The position numbers and the translations under genes are program-made. From the NCBI GenBank assembly GCA_913064725.1, contig CAJYAI010000021.1, positions 1 through 37,974 on the forward strand: a stretch of DNA of 37,974 nucleotides, given 5' to 3'. The stretch is from an uncultured Alteromonadaceae bacterium. GTDB taxonomy: Bacteria; Pseudomonadota; Gammaproteobacteria; Pseudomonadales; Halieaceae. This document shows, in pieces, positions 19,090-28,006 of this stretch; the first letter of the stretch is position 1, and each line of letters begins with the position of its first letter. Under the pieces are notes generated by a model. It made no database searches and was not told where the DNA came from. It was given only the letters and a program-made list of their open reading frames with translations.

Positions 19090-20270
19090 GTACGGTCAGT
19101 CGAGATACGATGATGCTTACCACGCCGTTCCACTCTCGAGTGGAAGCAATGTGTGATTTAAACGACTGGGGTAATTGGATGGGGTATACCACCCCAAATG
19201 CTTACTTTGACGTTGAACTGGAGTATTTTGCGGTCCGCAGTACTACGGGCGTCTTTGATCTTTCCCCGATGAATAAATATCGAATTTCTGGACCGGATGC
19301 GTCACGTTATATGGACCGACTGGTCACGAGGGATGTTTCAAAGATAGGCATTGATCGCGTCGGATATGCAATTTGGTGCAATGATGCCGGACAGGTGCTG
19401 GATGATGGAACCATCTTCCGCTTTGCGGAAAATGAGTTTCGCCTGTGTTCGTATCAGCGGGCTGACGATTGGCTCGCTTGGAATACGCTTGGATTTGATG
19501 TGAGCGTTGAAAACGTCTCGGAAAGCATCGCTGCACTTGCAGTTCAAGGGCCGACATCGTGCACCATACTGACTTTGCTAGGTTGCGAAAATTTAAATCA
19601 GTTGAAGCCATTCGGTATGGCTCATTACACGTTTGAAGGCCACCCGCTGATGGTCAGCCGAACCGGCTTTACCGGTGATCTAGGGTATGAAGTTTGGGTG
19701 CCGCCCGAAACGGCGGAGGCACTATGGGATCGGCTTTTTGAGCTCGGTCATGAGTATTTGATAAAGCCCTTTGGGTCACATGCTTTAGAGTTGGCGCGCA
19801 TTGAGGCGGGATTTTTGCAAGCGCATGTCGACTTTCTACCCGCCGAGGACGTTGTCAGAGTTGGACGGACCCGAAGCCCCTTCGAATTGGGTCTTGGTTG
19901 GTTGGTCCACTTTTCAAAGCCCCTGTTTAATGGGCGATCCGCGTTGTTAAAGGAGCAAGAGCAAGGCTCCCGTTATCGATTTGCGCTTTTAGATGTGGCC
20001 GGTAACAAGCCCGCTGAGCACTCATTCATCATGAAGGATGGTAAAGTTGTGGGTACCGTAACCTCCGCTGCGTGGTGCCCCACCGCTAAATCTAACTTAG
20101 CTTATGCGCAGATAGAGATGCCGCACGGAGCGGTGGGTGACGAATTGGTGGCGGAGATCTACTACCAGAGAGAGCTCCACTGGACTCAGCTGTACGCGCC
20201 TTGCAAAGTCATTGATGGGCCTATATTTCAGCCAGCTCGTCGCCGTCAAACGCCCGCGCCACCGCAATAA
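19086..20270 (+). CDS. GcvT-like folate-dependent aminomethyltransferase/demethylase
   Basis: A 394-residue protein of the GcvT/DmdA/dimethylglycine-oxidase T-domain superfamily. These enzymes transfer a one-carbon unit from a methylated substrate to tetrahydrofolate. Visible signatures are FRISGPDASRYMD-like N-terminal folate-fold residues (here YRISGPDASRYMD), the acid pair in GQVLDD near residue 105 that corresponds to the catalytic region of GcvT, LAVQGPTS, and RTGFTGDLGYEVWVP. It is not the glycine cleavage T protein in context, because gcvH and gcvP are absent. The partners are two FAD enzymes and a Rieske oxygenase, so I infer it captures the carbon of an oxidised N-methyl group as methylene-THF. 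It overlaps the upstream gene by 4 bases. Confidence 0.88.
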   Translation: MSTVSRDTMMLTTPFHSRVEAMCDLNDWGNWMGYTTPNAYFDVELEYFAVRSTTGVFDLSPMNKYRISGPDASRYMDRLVTRDVSKIGIDRVGYAIWCNDAGQVLDDGTIFRFAENEFRLCSYQRADDWLAWNTLGFDVSVENVSESIAALAVQGPTSCTILTLLGCENLNQLKPFGMAHYTFEGHPLMVSRTGFTGDLGYEVWVPPETAEALWDRLFELGHEYLIKPFGSHALELARIEAGFLQAHVDFLPAEDVVRVGRTRSPFELGLGWLVHFSKPLFNGRSALLKEQEQGSRYRFALLDVAGNKPAEHSFIMKDGKVVGTVTSAAWCPTAKSNLAYAQIEMPHGAVGDELVAEIYYQRELHWTQLYAPCKVIDGPIFQPARRRQTPAPPQ

Positions 20271-20305
20271 CAGCGGTCTTTAACCCAGAGTAAGCGAGAG
20301 ATCCT

Positions 20306-21574
20306 ATGTTCACGATTGCTACCTCGGTTGACGATTCGTTTGAGCGAATGCAGTCGAAGCTCGAGGCTGAAAAGGTTCAGCCGAATCACGCCATAGATCC
20401 CTATTTTTATCGTTCTCACCTCGTGCACGAACAGGAGTTAGGTCATCTTATATTCAGAAGTTGGCTTTATGCAGTGCACACCAGTGAACTGCCAAATAAT
20501 GGGGACTATCAGTTAATTGAGGTTGGCGAGGACTCGATCATTGTTGTGAGAGGTGCCGATGGTGAGATCAGGGCAATGCACAACATATGCCGACATCGCG
20601 GGTCTCGTGTTTGCGAGGAAACCCAAGGCAACCGCAAGACCTTCGTATGCCCCTACCACGGCTGGGTTTACAACACCGATGGATCGCTAAGGGCTGCTCG
20701 AGAAACGCATGTGATGCCTGACTTTAGCGCCGAGGATCATGGGCTCAAGTCAGTCAATTGCGTCGTGTACATGGGGCTGGTTTTTATCAACTGCGATTTG
20801 AACGCCGGTGATTTGGTTGCGTCGCTCGACAATATCAAGGAGCCGTTGGGTGCCTATGATCTTGCGAACGCCAAAGTTGCTCATCGGAACAGTTATCGAG
20901 TCAACGCTAACTGGAAACTCGCGGTGGAAAACTATCTCGAGTGCTATCACTGTGCCACGTCTCATCGAGCCTATGCTCGCTTGCATACACTCAAAGATCT
21001 TGAGGAAAAGGCGGGACCTGTGGTCGCAAAAATGCTGGAACGATCCGATGAAATTACGGGCATACCGGGGATGTCAAAAGAACACACGGAAATCTATCTC
21101 GATGCCCCGAGCTTCGGGACATGTGCTCACACCATGCGCTATGGTTTATTCGACGGCTTCGTAACGGGAAGCAAAGATGGAAGGCCTGTCGCACCTTTAA
21201 TGGGAGATATTAAGGATTACGACGGTGGTGCTGGCGATTTTCAGCTTGGGCCACTCACCTTCATGTTGAACTACCCGGATTATTGCGTGCTGTATCGATT
21301 CTTACCGCGATCGCTGACTGAAACCGATATGGAGCTCGTCTGGTTTGTTCGCGGAGACGCGATAGAGGGTAAGGATTACGACGTCGATGAGGTTACCTGG
21401 CTTTGGCATCACACAACGCAGGAGGATGACTACATCATCACGCGAAATAGCGCGGGGGTGAATTCCCGATTTTTCGAGCCGGGGCCATATCACACGGAGT
21501 TTGAGGCAACCCTTCAGCAATTTATTAGTTGGTACCTGCACTCGCTTGAGCAAAGTCTTTCCGCCGCCCCCTGA
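20306..21574 (+). CDS. Rieske non-haem iron oxygenase, CntA/GbcA class
   Basis: A 422-residue oxygenase alpha subunit. The Rieske [2Fe-2S] motif is complete: C95-x-H97 and C115-x2-H118, exactly 17 residues apart. The catalytic domain carries H215 and H220 as mononuclear iron ligands in ENYLECYHCATSH. The residue bridging the two metal centres is Glu (E212), where ring-hydroxylating dioxygenases normally have Asp. Glu at this position is reported for carnitine oxygenase CntA, and the surrounding segment resembles the CntA/GbcA group acting on quaternary ammonium compounds. This supports oxidative N-demethylation or C-N cleavage of a betaine-like substrate. The cognate ferredoxin-reductase subunit (GbcB/CntB type) is not in the window. 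Start ATG 20306 has GAGAG just upstream. Confidence 0.9.
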   Translation: MFTIATSVDDSFERMQSKLEAEKVQPNHAIDPYFYRSHLVHEQELGHLIFRSWLYAVHTSELPNNGDYQLIEVGEDSIIVVRGADGEIRAMHNICRHRGSRVCEETQGNRKTFVCPYHGWVYNTDGSLRAARETHVMPDFSAEDHGLKSVNCVVYMGLVFINCDLNAGDLVASLDNIKEPLGAYDLANAKVAHRNSYRVNANWKLAVENYLECYHCATSHRAYARLHTLKDLEEKAGPVVAKMLERSDEITGIPGMSKEHTEIYLDAPSFGTCAHTMRYGLFDGFVTGSKDGRPVAPLMGDIKDYDGGAGDFQLGPLTFMLNYPDYCVLYRFLPRSLTETDMELVWFVRGDAIEGKDYDVDEVTWLWHHTTQEDDYIITRNSAGVNSRFFEPGPYHTEFEATLQQFISWYLHSLEQSLSAAP

Positions 21575-21720
21575 GGAAGTCTGCTTGCCAATCTGCCTGT
21601 GTTCTGGGGCACTCAGTAGTCATAGCGCTTTCACTGTAATAAGGTCGGCATACAGTCAAAACAAAGCGCGGAACAAAGCCTAGGCATAACTAGACTTCCG
21701 TTTCGATACTGGGGACGCGT

Positions 21721-23139
21721 TTGCAGCAAGCACAAGAGCCGTCACAATCGAAAACTCCTCTGCAACGTACTCCACTCCCCGTACTGAGCGCGTTTTTCAT
21801 GATTTATATCTTTGTGTCGGGTGGCTCTTTCGGCATCGAAGAAATGATTTCGTCTTCCGGTCCCGGACTGACGCTTATTTTATTAATGACACTACCTTTC
21901 CTGTGGGCCTTGCCTATGGCCCTTGTGTCAGCTGAATTGGGCGCTGCGCTCCCTGATGGTGGGTTTTATCATTGGACACGCAGAGCAATCGGACAGTTCT
22001 GGGGGTTTCAATCGGCCTGGTGGTGGACACTAGCCACCTTGGTCGACACGTCACTTTACGTGGTGCTCGCCGCGAGCTACCTGCAGGGAGTTTTAGGTTT
22101 TGATCAAACGGTCTTTTATGTCACCTGTTGGTCAATTATAGGTCTCTTCGCTGCGATCAATATCTTAGGCTTGCGGTTTGTAGCACTCAGCTCGACCGTG
22201 TTTTCACTGTTGATTATTTCGCCATTTTTGATACTCATCGCGGTGGGTTTAGCAAATTGGCAGTTCAATCCATTTCTACCGATCGTCCCGCCTGAACAAA
22301 ATCTCTTAGGCGGCGATGGTGCGTTAATTTTAGGGCTAAGTGTTGGTCTGTGGATGTATTCAGGATACGAATCTATGTCAACGCTATCGGGCGAGATAGA
22401 AAACCCTCAGAACGTTATACCTAAGGCCCTTATGCTCGCACTGCCATTTGTTGCGCTCATGTACTTGTTGCCGACGCTCGCAAGCTTGGCTGCGTTCGGT
22501 CAGTGGGAACGATTTGGCGTCGCAGGGGTCGGCGGCGAAGTGTCTTTTATAGATATTGGAAGAGCATTGGGAGGCAGCTATCTGGGATATGCGCTACTGG
22601 CGTCCGCCTTACTCGGTAACTTGGCGCTCTATCTCGATTACATGGGATCGTGTGCTCGTCCCTTATATGCCTTGGCTGACGACGGCTTATTCCCTACGTT
22701 CCTATTAAGAGTCAGCCCCCGTTTTGGTACCCCTGTTGCGGCTATTGTTGCAGTAGCTGCAGTCAACTGCGTCTTGGTGGTAGGACCATTTCAGAGTCTG
22801 GTCGTCATTGATGTAATACTCATGATTGCTGCTTACGCCCTGATTCTAATTTCCGCCGTCCGTTTGCGCGTCCGCGAACCAACGATGGCACGTCCCTTTA
22901 GAGTGCCCCTGGGTACCGGTGGCCTGGCTCTTTTGATTGTTCCCCCCCTAGCTTTGATCGGTCTGGTCATCTATCTCGCCATAGTTGATCGATCAATGAC
23001 GATCGGAGGTACAAGCGAGTTAAGTGTTTTGGGAATTTCAATCGGGTGGTACGGGGCTGTAAGTATCTTCGCATTAGCCTCTGGACCACTTATTTATTGC
23101 TGTGTGAGCCGACGAAAGGTAAAGGCTCCACTGCAGTAA
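21721..23139 (+). CDS. APC-superfamily amino acid/amine permease
   Basis: A 472-residue inner membrane transporter with about twelve hydrophobic segments. The APC pattern is visible: the first broken helix region ends SSSGPGL, then E in ELGAALPDGGFYHW (segment 2-3), and SGYESMSTLSGEIENPQNVIPKA in the segment 6 to loop region typical of amino acid/polyamine antiporters. A TTG start at 21721 has GGGGA at 21711-21715. It follows the Rieske gene by 146 bases on the same strand and may import the substrate of that operon, though no terminator or promoter was found to decide whether it is co-transcribed. It is convergent with the PhyH-type gene. Confidence 0.88.
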   Translation: MQQAQEPSQSKTPLQRTPLPVLSAFFMIYIFVSGGSFGIEEMISSSGPGLTLILLMTLPFLWALPMALVSAELGAALPDGGFYHWTRRAIGQFWGFQSAWWWTLATLVDTSLYVVLAASYLQGVLGFDQTVFYVTCWSIIGLFAAINILGLRFVALSSTVFSLLIISPFLILIAVGLANWQFNPFLPIVPPEQNLLGGDGALILGLSVGLWMYSGYESMSTLSGEIENPQNVIPKALMLALPFVALMYLLPTLASLAAFGQWERFGVAGVGGEVSFIDIGRALGGSYLGYALLASALLGNLALYLDYMGSCARPLYALADDGLFPTFLLRVSPRFGTPVAAIVAVAAVNCVLVVGPFQSLVVIDVILMIAAYALILISAVRLRVREPTMARPFRVPLGTGGLALLIVPPLALIGLVIYLAIVDRSMTIGGTSELSVLGISIGWYGAVSIFALASGPLIYCCVSRRKVKAPLQ

Positions 23140-23169
23140 GCCCTAGCCTTGGGTTAGCGCACTATAAGA

Positions 23170-23961
23170 TTAAGTTTGGTACCAAAGCTCGTCTGGGTCG
23201 TCGGGCCAAACGCCGAGATACGGTCCATGTGCTTGATACCCCAGTAGTCGGCGAACCTCGTCAGATAACTGCGCGACCTCCTTAGGATCTAGACACAAAT
23301 ATTGGTTTTCTTCCTGTCTTAGCCAGCCAAGACAGTAGGTATTCACGAGCGCTTTACGCGGCTGATCGCTGTTGTTTGCCCCACCCCCGTGGATGGTTGA
23401 ACCCAAATAAATCACCACGGAGCCTTTGGGCATCACCGCTTTCTGGTTAGCTGCCGCCGCGCCGCTCGTGCCGGAGGGTTCTGGATCGCTCTTCAGCACT
23501 ACACAGGTCGCGCCGTTATCCTCCGTAAAGTCGTCAAGCGCCCAAAGCACTGAAATCTGCATCTCGAAGGGGACCAGATGACTGGGATAACAGGTGTCAT
23601 CCGCATGAAGTTCCTGAGCCACTTCACCGGGTAAGATTTCAATAGCCGTAGTACTGCCAACTTGATAAACCTCGCAGTGGGGTTTTAGGATTGCATCGGC
23701 AATCTCGAGAATTGTTGGATGCGCGAGTAGCGATGGAAACTCTTTTGAAAATTTTGTTACTGCTCCAACCCTGCGTGTTTTATATCCGTTAAAGTCACCT
23801 TGGAATAAATGACCCTGTCGATCGAATTCAGCTCGAAGATCGTCGTTGAAGCGTTCAATAACCTCATCGCCAACCAACTGCTTGATGATAACTGCACCGT
23901 CTTTTAACAGCGCCAATGTCATGGACTCAATAGAGTCTGATGCGAGAAATTGAGTGATCAT
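23170..23961 (-). CDS. PhyH-family 2OG-Fe(II) dioxygenase
   Basis: A 263-residue phytanoyl-CoA dioxygenase family protein. The iron triad is H119-x-D121 (in ELHADD) and H191 (in STIHGGG); R202 (in QPRKALV) would bind 2-oxoglutarate. The family includes ectoine hydroxylase and enzymes acting on small polar metabolites, alkaloids and phosphonates, so phytanic acid is an unlikely substrate in this setting. It is convergent with the permease, 30 bases away, and divergent from the amidohydrolase. A hydroxylated osmolyte or methylated amine is a reasonable but unproven substrate. Confidence 0.85.
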   Translation of the reverse strand: MITQFLASDSIESMTLALLKDGAVIIKQLVGDEVIERFNDDLRAEFDRQGHLFQGDFNGYKTRRVGAVTKFSKEFPSLLAHPTILEIADAILKPHCEVYQVGSTTAIEILPGEVAQELHADDTCYPSHLVPFEMQISVLWALDDFTEDNGATCVVLKSDPEPSGTSGAAAANQKAVMPKGSVVIYLGSTIHGGGANNSDQPRKALVNTYCLGWLRQEENQYLCLDPKEVAQLSDEVRRLLGYQAHGPYLGVWPDDPDELWYQT

Positions 23962-24064
23962 TTTGGATTACCTTAGTAGATAACTCATGGCTATCGGTGC
24001 AGACTATCTTGAACAAACGCTGCTGCCAATGAGTGCGAATCCTTCTGAATATGGTCGAACTGTT

Positions 24065-25801
24065 ATGAGCCGGCGATTACTAATGTGCAACGTCATGTTG
24101 GGCTTGTTGCTGGGGTTATCACCTATGGCCACAGTGGCATCGACAGACCTTGTGTTCGCGGGTGGGCATATCTATACCGCTGATCCTGCGAATCCGCGAG
24201 CTGACGCTGTTGTGGTCCGTAACGGAGAGATTATTCATGTAGGTTCTATGAATGATGCCTCCGCAATAGCGACGTCTGATGCAAATTGGATTGATATCTC
24301 CGGAAAGATGCTCCTCCCAGGTTTTCACGATGCGCATGTTCACACGCGGCTCGGCGGACGTTCACTGACGGGCTGTGACGTCACCAGCGCCGGTAGCCTC
24401 GACCAGCTCAGCCAAATGCTAAGGCTCTGTTTTTCAACCTCAGAAAAACCATGGCTCGTTGCTGAGGGGCTGAATTTGGGGTTTTTTGGACCGGCAGGAC
24501 CGATGTCTCCTTGGATAGACGCACTGAGCACAACTAAACCCGTGTTGCTAAGAGCCTCCGATGGTCACTCTGTATCTATCAACTCGATGGCCATGCGTGT
24601 GGCCGGCATTACGGCCAAAACGTTGACGCCCGTTTCTGGTGTTATCGAGAGAGATTCTGATGGATCTCCCACGGGCACACTGCGCGAGTCTGCAATGGAT
24701 TTGGTCGAACGCCATGTGCCGGCCGAATCTTTTGCTGAGCGTCGCGAGATGATGCAGATAGCTGTTCAGGAAATGAACCGTTTCGGTATTACCAGTGCCT
24801 TCGATGCGTGGGTGGGTCGTGAAGATATCGATGTTTATAGAGATCTCGACCGAGAGGGCGCGCTGACGGTTAGGATTCGAGCGGCACTTGCCTACGGACA
24901 TGGCGCGCTATTCACGCTCGACTCCCCACAAGAATACGAACGCTTGGTCAGCGATGGTGCTCAGCTAGCGACCGAAAATTTTAAGCTTGGTGCGGTCAAG
25001 CTATTTATTGACGGTGTCCTCGAGGGCGAAACGGCCGCTTTAGTAAGTCCTTATCTAAGTGAGAAGGGCGGGCGTGGTGATCTCACGTACACACAGGCGG
25101 AGCTCAATAGTATTGTCATTGATCTTTCCAAAAGGGGAGTGCAAGTCTATACACATGCTGTTGGCGACGGCGGAGTCAGATCCATTTTAGACGCGTTTGA
25201 AGCAGCTCAGACGGCTTTTGGGAAGTCAGATTTGCGGAATCAAATATCGCACTTGCAACTTATTCATCCCGATGACTATTCGCGCTTTTCAGAGCTTGGG
25301 GTTGTTGCCAATTTTCAAGCGCTGTGGGCACTTCCAGACGAATGGATCATGAACTTAAACCTGCCAGTTGTTGGTATGGAGCGGGTGCAAAGAATGTATC
25401 CAATCGCGAGCCTTTCCAGAGCAGGCGCGACCATTGTCGGCGGAAGTGACTGGAATGTCAGTTCTTTGAATCCGCTCGAGGCGATCGAGGTAGGACTACT
25501 GCGACAAGACTGGACGAAAAATGATCGCCTTCCAGATGGTGCAACTGATCAGATTGACACCTTAAATCCGGACGAGCGCGTCGATCTCGACACCATGCTT
25601 CGTGCTTACACGGTTAACGCTGCCTGGGCAATGCACCAAGACACGATTACCGGTAGCTTGATGCGTGGGAAACGCGCTGACTTGGTCGTCTTGTCGAAAG
25701 ACTTGTTCGCTGTACCACCGCAGAAGATAAGCACGGTTTTTGTAGAGCGGACGTATATGAACGGTAATTTGGTCTATGAGAGCGGAGCGGTCACTGATTA
25801 A
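24065..25801 (+). CDS. Exported amidohydrolase, YtcJ-like (amidohydrolase 3 family)
   Basis: A protein of about 578 residues from ATG 24065. This start places a signal peptide at the N-terminus (MSRRLLMCNVMLGLLLG, cleavage near VAST). The open frame reaches back to ATG 23987, but that adds a polar stretch in front of the signal sequence. The metal-binding HDAHVHTRLGG motif near residue 93, TYTQAELN and YTHAVGDGG segments, and GGSDWNVSSLNPLEAI near the C-terminus are those of the YtcJ group. Members hydrolyse amides or N-formyl compounds, but most are uncharacterised. Export to the periplasm suggests action on an environmental compound before uptake. It is divergent from the PhyH gene. Confidence 0.87.
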   Translation: MSRRLLMCNVMLGLLLGLSPMATVASTDLVFAGGHIYTADPANPRADAVVVRNGEIIHVGSMNDASAIATSDANWIDISGKMLLPGFHDAHVHTRLGGRSLTGCDVTSAGSLDQLSQMLRLCFSTSEKPWLVAEGLNLGFFGPAGPMSPWIDALSTTKPVLLRASDGHSVSINSMAMRVAGITAKTLTPVSGVIERDSDGSPTGTLRESAMDLVERHVPAESFAERREMMQIAVQEMNRFGITSAFDAWVGREDIDVYRDLDREGALTVRIRAALAYGHGALFTLDSPQEYERLVSDGAQLATENFKLGAVKLFIDGVLEGETAALVSPYLSEKGGRGDLTYTQAELNSIVIDLSKRGVQVYTHAVGDGGVRSILDAFEAAQTAFGKSDLRNQISHLQLIHPDDYSRFSELGVVANFQALWALPDEWIMNLNLPVVGMERVQRMYPIASLSRAGATIVGGSDWNVSSLNPLEAIEVGLLRQDWTKNDRLPDGATDQIDTLNPDERVDLDTMLRAYTVNAAWAMHQDTITGSLMRGKRADLVVLSKDLFAVPPQKISTVFVERTYMNGNLVYESGAVTD

Positions 25802-25987
25802 AGTGACGTCTACAGGCACATTTGAGCCGCGTCATAACAGCCAGCCGCTTGACTGCTTGAGAGGCTTTTTATCCGGTTATTGAGTTGGCGTTTTTTTCTT
25901 CGCTATAAAGCCCTCTGTGTTACTAATTGAACGCTTAAATCTAGGCGTTTTGGGGGTATCTTGGAGCGGCTACGGGGAGGGGATGAC

Positions 25988-27748
25988 ATGCTTGTCGGTT
26001 CAGTTAGAAAGTTTATGAAAGGGGGCTTATCGCCGGCTCACGTTTGGAGCAGTGTCGTACTAGGCTTCTTACTGGGCATGATTCCCGATTACGGTGCGAG
26101 TGCAGGGTTGGTCGCGATCCTATTACTGTGCTCCGCCCTCATTCGTGTTAATGCTGGCCTGTTTGCGCTGTCGCTAATCCTGTCGAAGACCATTCTACTT
26201 TTGAGCCTTCCCTGGTTATTTGACCTTGGGCAGGCTGCTCTTCATGGATCACTCGGCACCGTGTTCCTCAACCTGAGTCAGCTACCCGTATTGGCCTGGT
26301 TCGGGTTTGAACGCTACGCGATGGTGGGCGCGCTGGTTGCTGGTGTACCCCTCGCCCTCCTTGCGGCCCTGGTCATTAACGCTGGTGTTCAAAAGATGCG
26401 ACTGGCGAGTGCTGATTTACAGGTCAATCGAAAGTTCGATGCCTTTGTGCAATCACTGATAGGTAGGATTACCCTCAGCCTGTTGCTTGGCAAGTCGGCT
26501 AGAGAGGGTCTGGGATCTGCACTCAGCCAGCCGGTTCCTTTGTTCCGATGGAAAGCAGGACTCATCGCCACTTCGCTTGTTGCGCTCCTCGCAGTGGGCG
26601 CCTGGCAGTGGGCGAAATCAGGTCTTAAGGATGTTTTACTGCCCGTCATCGAGCGCGCTAACGGCGCGACGGTGGATGTTGACCGCCTGAGCTTAAACCT
26701 ATGGACGGGAACTATCGATGTGACCGATTTGGAAGTGGCGGACCCGTCAGATCTTTCGGTGAATCTATTCTCAGCAACAGACTTACGGGTTTCCATTTCA
26801 AGTGTAGCCTTACTTTCTAAGCGGCTTGTGGTCAGTGAAGTGCGAACTCAAGAGGCTCGCTCGGGCATGCCTAGAACAAGCCCCGGGCAATTGATTGGCC
26901 CCTTGATTGAAGCTGTAGCCATTACGGCGCCCACGTCAGACGAAGTGGGCAGTTACGTGAAGGATGCAGAGCACTGGCTTGACCGGTTAAGGCAAGTTCA
27001 GGCGTTGTTAAAGCGTTGGGAGGGAATGATCCCGGCGGGCTCTGAGTCCAAGCCCGCTCTTGGCTCGCCTAGCTATCAGGAGTGGTTAGACGAACAAATT
27101 GCGCAAAGTGGTTACACAAGGCTGTCATTTGATCCGATTAAAGACGGCTATTGGTCTGCTCTGGCAGTGAAGGTGTCGGTAGACTCCGTTCGTATCGCCA
27201 CTTTCGGTGATAAGGATCTGACTCTTCTGGCGGAAAACATTGCATCAAACCCCAAGCAAGTGGGGCTCTCGCCTAGCCTTAAGATGAATTCAGAGGACGG
27301 ATCAGTAGGTATGCTCCTGCAACTTGACGAGTTGAGTGGTGCTGGCGCCAATCGCGTCAATTTTAGTGTCGATGGCTTGGATGCACAGAGTGCCTTGTTG
27401 TCGCTGAAGCCCTCGATCTCTAGTCGAGTCAATGGCGGGCAGATTGATTTCAGTCTCGATGGTGAATTCCGCTACGCAGGTAAGGGTGAGTTAGCAATAG
27501 ATCTGCTCGCCAGGCTGAGAGATTCGGAGTTAACGATTCAGCGTCGGAAAATTCCTGTGGATGAGTTCGAGGTGCCAGTGCTCGTCGAGGGAACATTCAA
27601 AGCGCCCAAACTTCGAATGGACAATAAAACGATGGAGGATCAGCTCAAAGATCTAGCCGAGGATGCGCTCAAGGACGAGGCAAAGTCGAAGGTAGAAGAC
27701 AAGGTTAAGGGCAAGCTATTTGATCGGCTCAAAGGGCTTATCAAATAG
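25988..27748 (+). CDS. Probable TIGR03546-TIGR03545 fusion membrane protein
   Basis: A 586-residue protein. The first 160 or so residues contain several membrane segments (SPAHVWSSVVLGFLLGMIP and onward), resembling TIGR03546/DUF2062-like proteins. A further membrane anchor at about residues 185-205 is followed by a large soluble region, GATVDVDRLSLNLWTGTIDV onward, with AsmA/TIGR03545-style repeats and a lysine- and acid-rich helical tail. These two families are usually separate adjacent genes; here they form one polypeptide. This suggests an envelope or lipid-transport role like other AsmA-type proteins, but no function is established. ATG 25988 is chosen because GGGGAGGGG lies at 25974-25982; TTG 25961 also begins the frame. 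Confidence 0.68.
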   Translation: MLVGSVRKFMKGGLSPAHVWSSVVLGFLLGMIPDYGASAGLVAILLLCSALIRVNAGLFALSLILSKTILLLSLPWLFDLGQAALHGSLGTVFLNLSQLPVLAWFGFERYAMVGALVAGVPLALLAALVINAGVQKMRLASADLQVNRKFDAFVQSLIGRITLSLLLGKSAREGLGSALSQPVPLFRWKAGLIATSLVALLAVGAWQWAKSGLKDVLLPVIERANGATVDVDRLSLNLWTGTIDVTDLEVADPSDLSVNLFSATDLRVSISSVALLSKRLVVSEVRTQEARSGMPRTSPGQLIGPLIEAVAITAPTSDEVGSYVKDAEHWLDRLRQVQALLKRWEGMIPAGSESKPALGSPSYQEWLDEQIAQSGYTRLSFDPIKDGYWSALAVKVSVDSVRIATFGDKDLTLLAENIASNPKQVGLSPSLKMNSEDGSVGMLLQLDELSGAGANRVNFSVDGLDAQSALLSLKPSISSRVNGGQIDFSLDGEFRYAGKGELAIDLLARLRDSELTIQRRKIPVDEFEVPVLVEGTFKAPKLRMDNKTMEDQLKDLAEDALKDEAKSKVEDKVKGKLFDRLKGLIK

Positions 27749-28006
27749 ACCTGTAGCTACTTCAGACGTGGTAAGAGAGTCTGTTCTTAGTTGGACGACT
27801 GACAAAACATTCCACAAAAATGAGGCTCTGTGGACCCCGAAAACCAGCTCGGGAGTTTGGTTTGGTGGGAAGTGGCACATCCACTCGAGTTGCTCTTGGC
27901 TAATTTGCTACCCCGAAAATTGTCGTGGTCATTGCTGATGCCAGTGGTTCAAGGCGCTTAAACCGGCTATGGTCCGAGACTGAGGAACAGGGAGTGCAGC
28001 GACACC

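Noticed and set aside
19086-20270. Glycine cleavage T protein
   Set aside because: No gcvH or gcvP nearby and the gene is embedded with Rieske and FAD enzymes; GcvT-like demethylase is the safer call.
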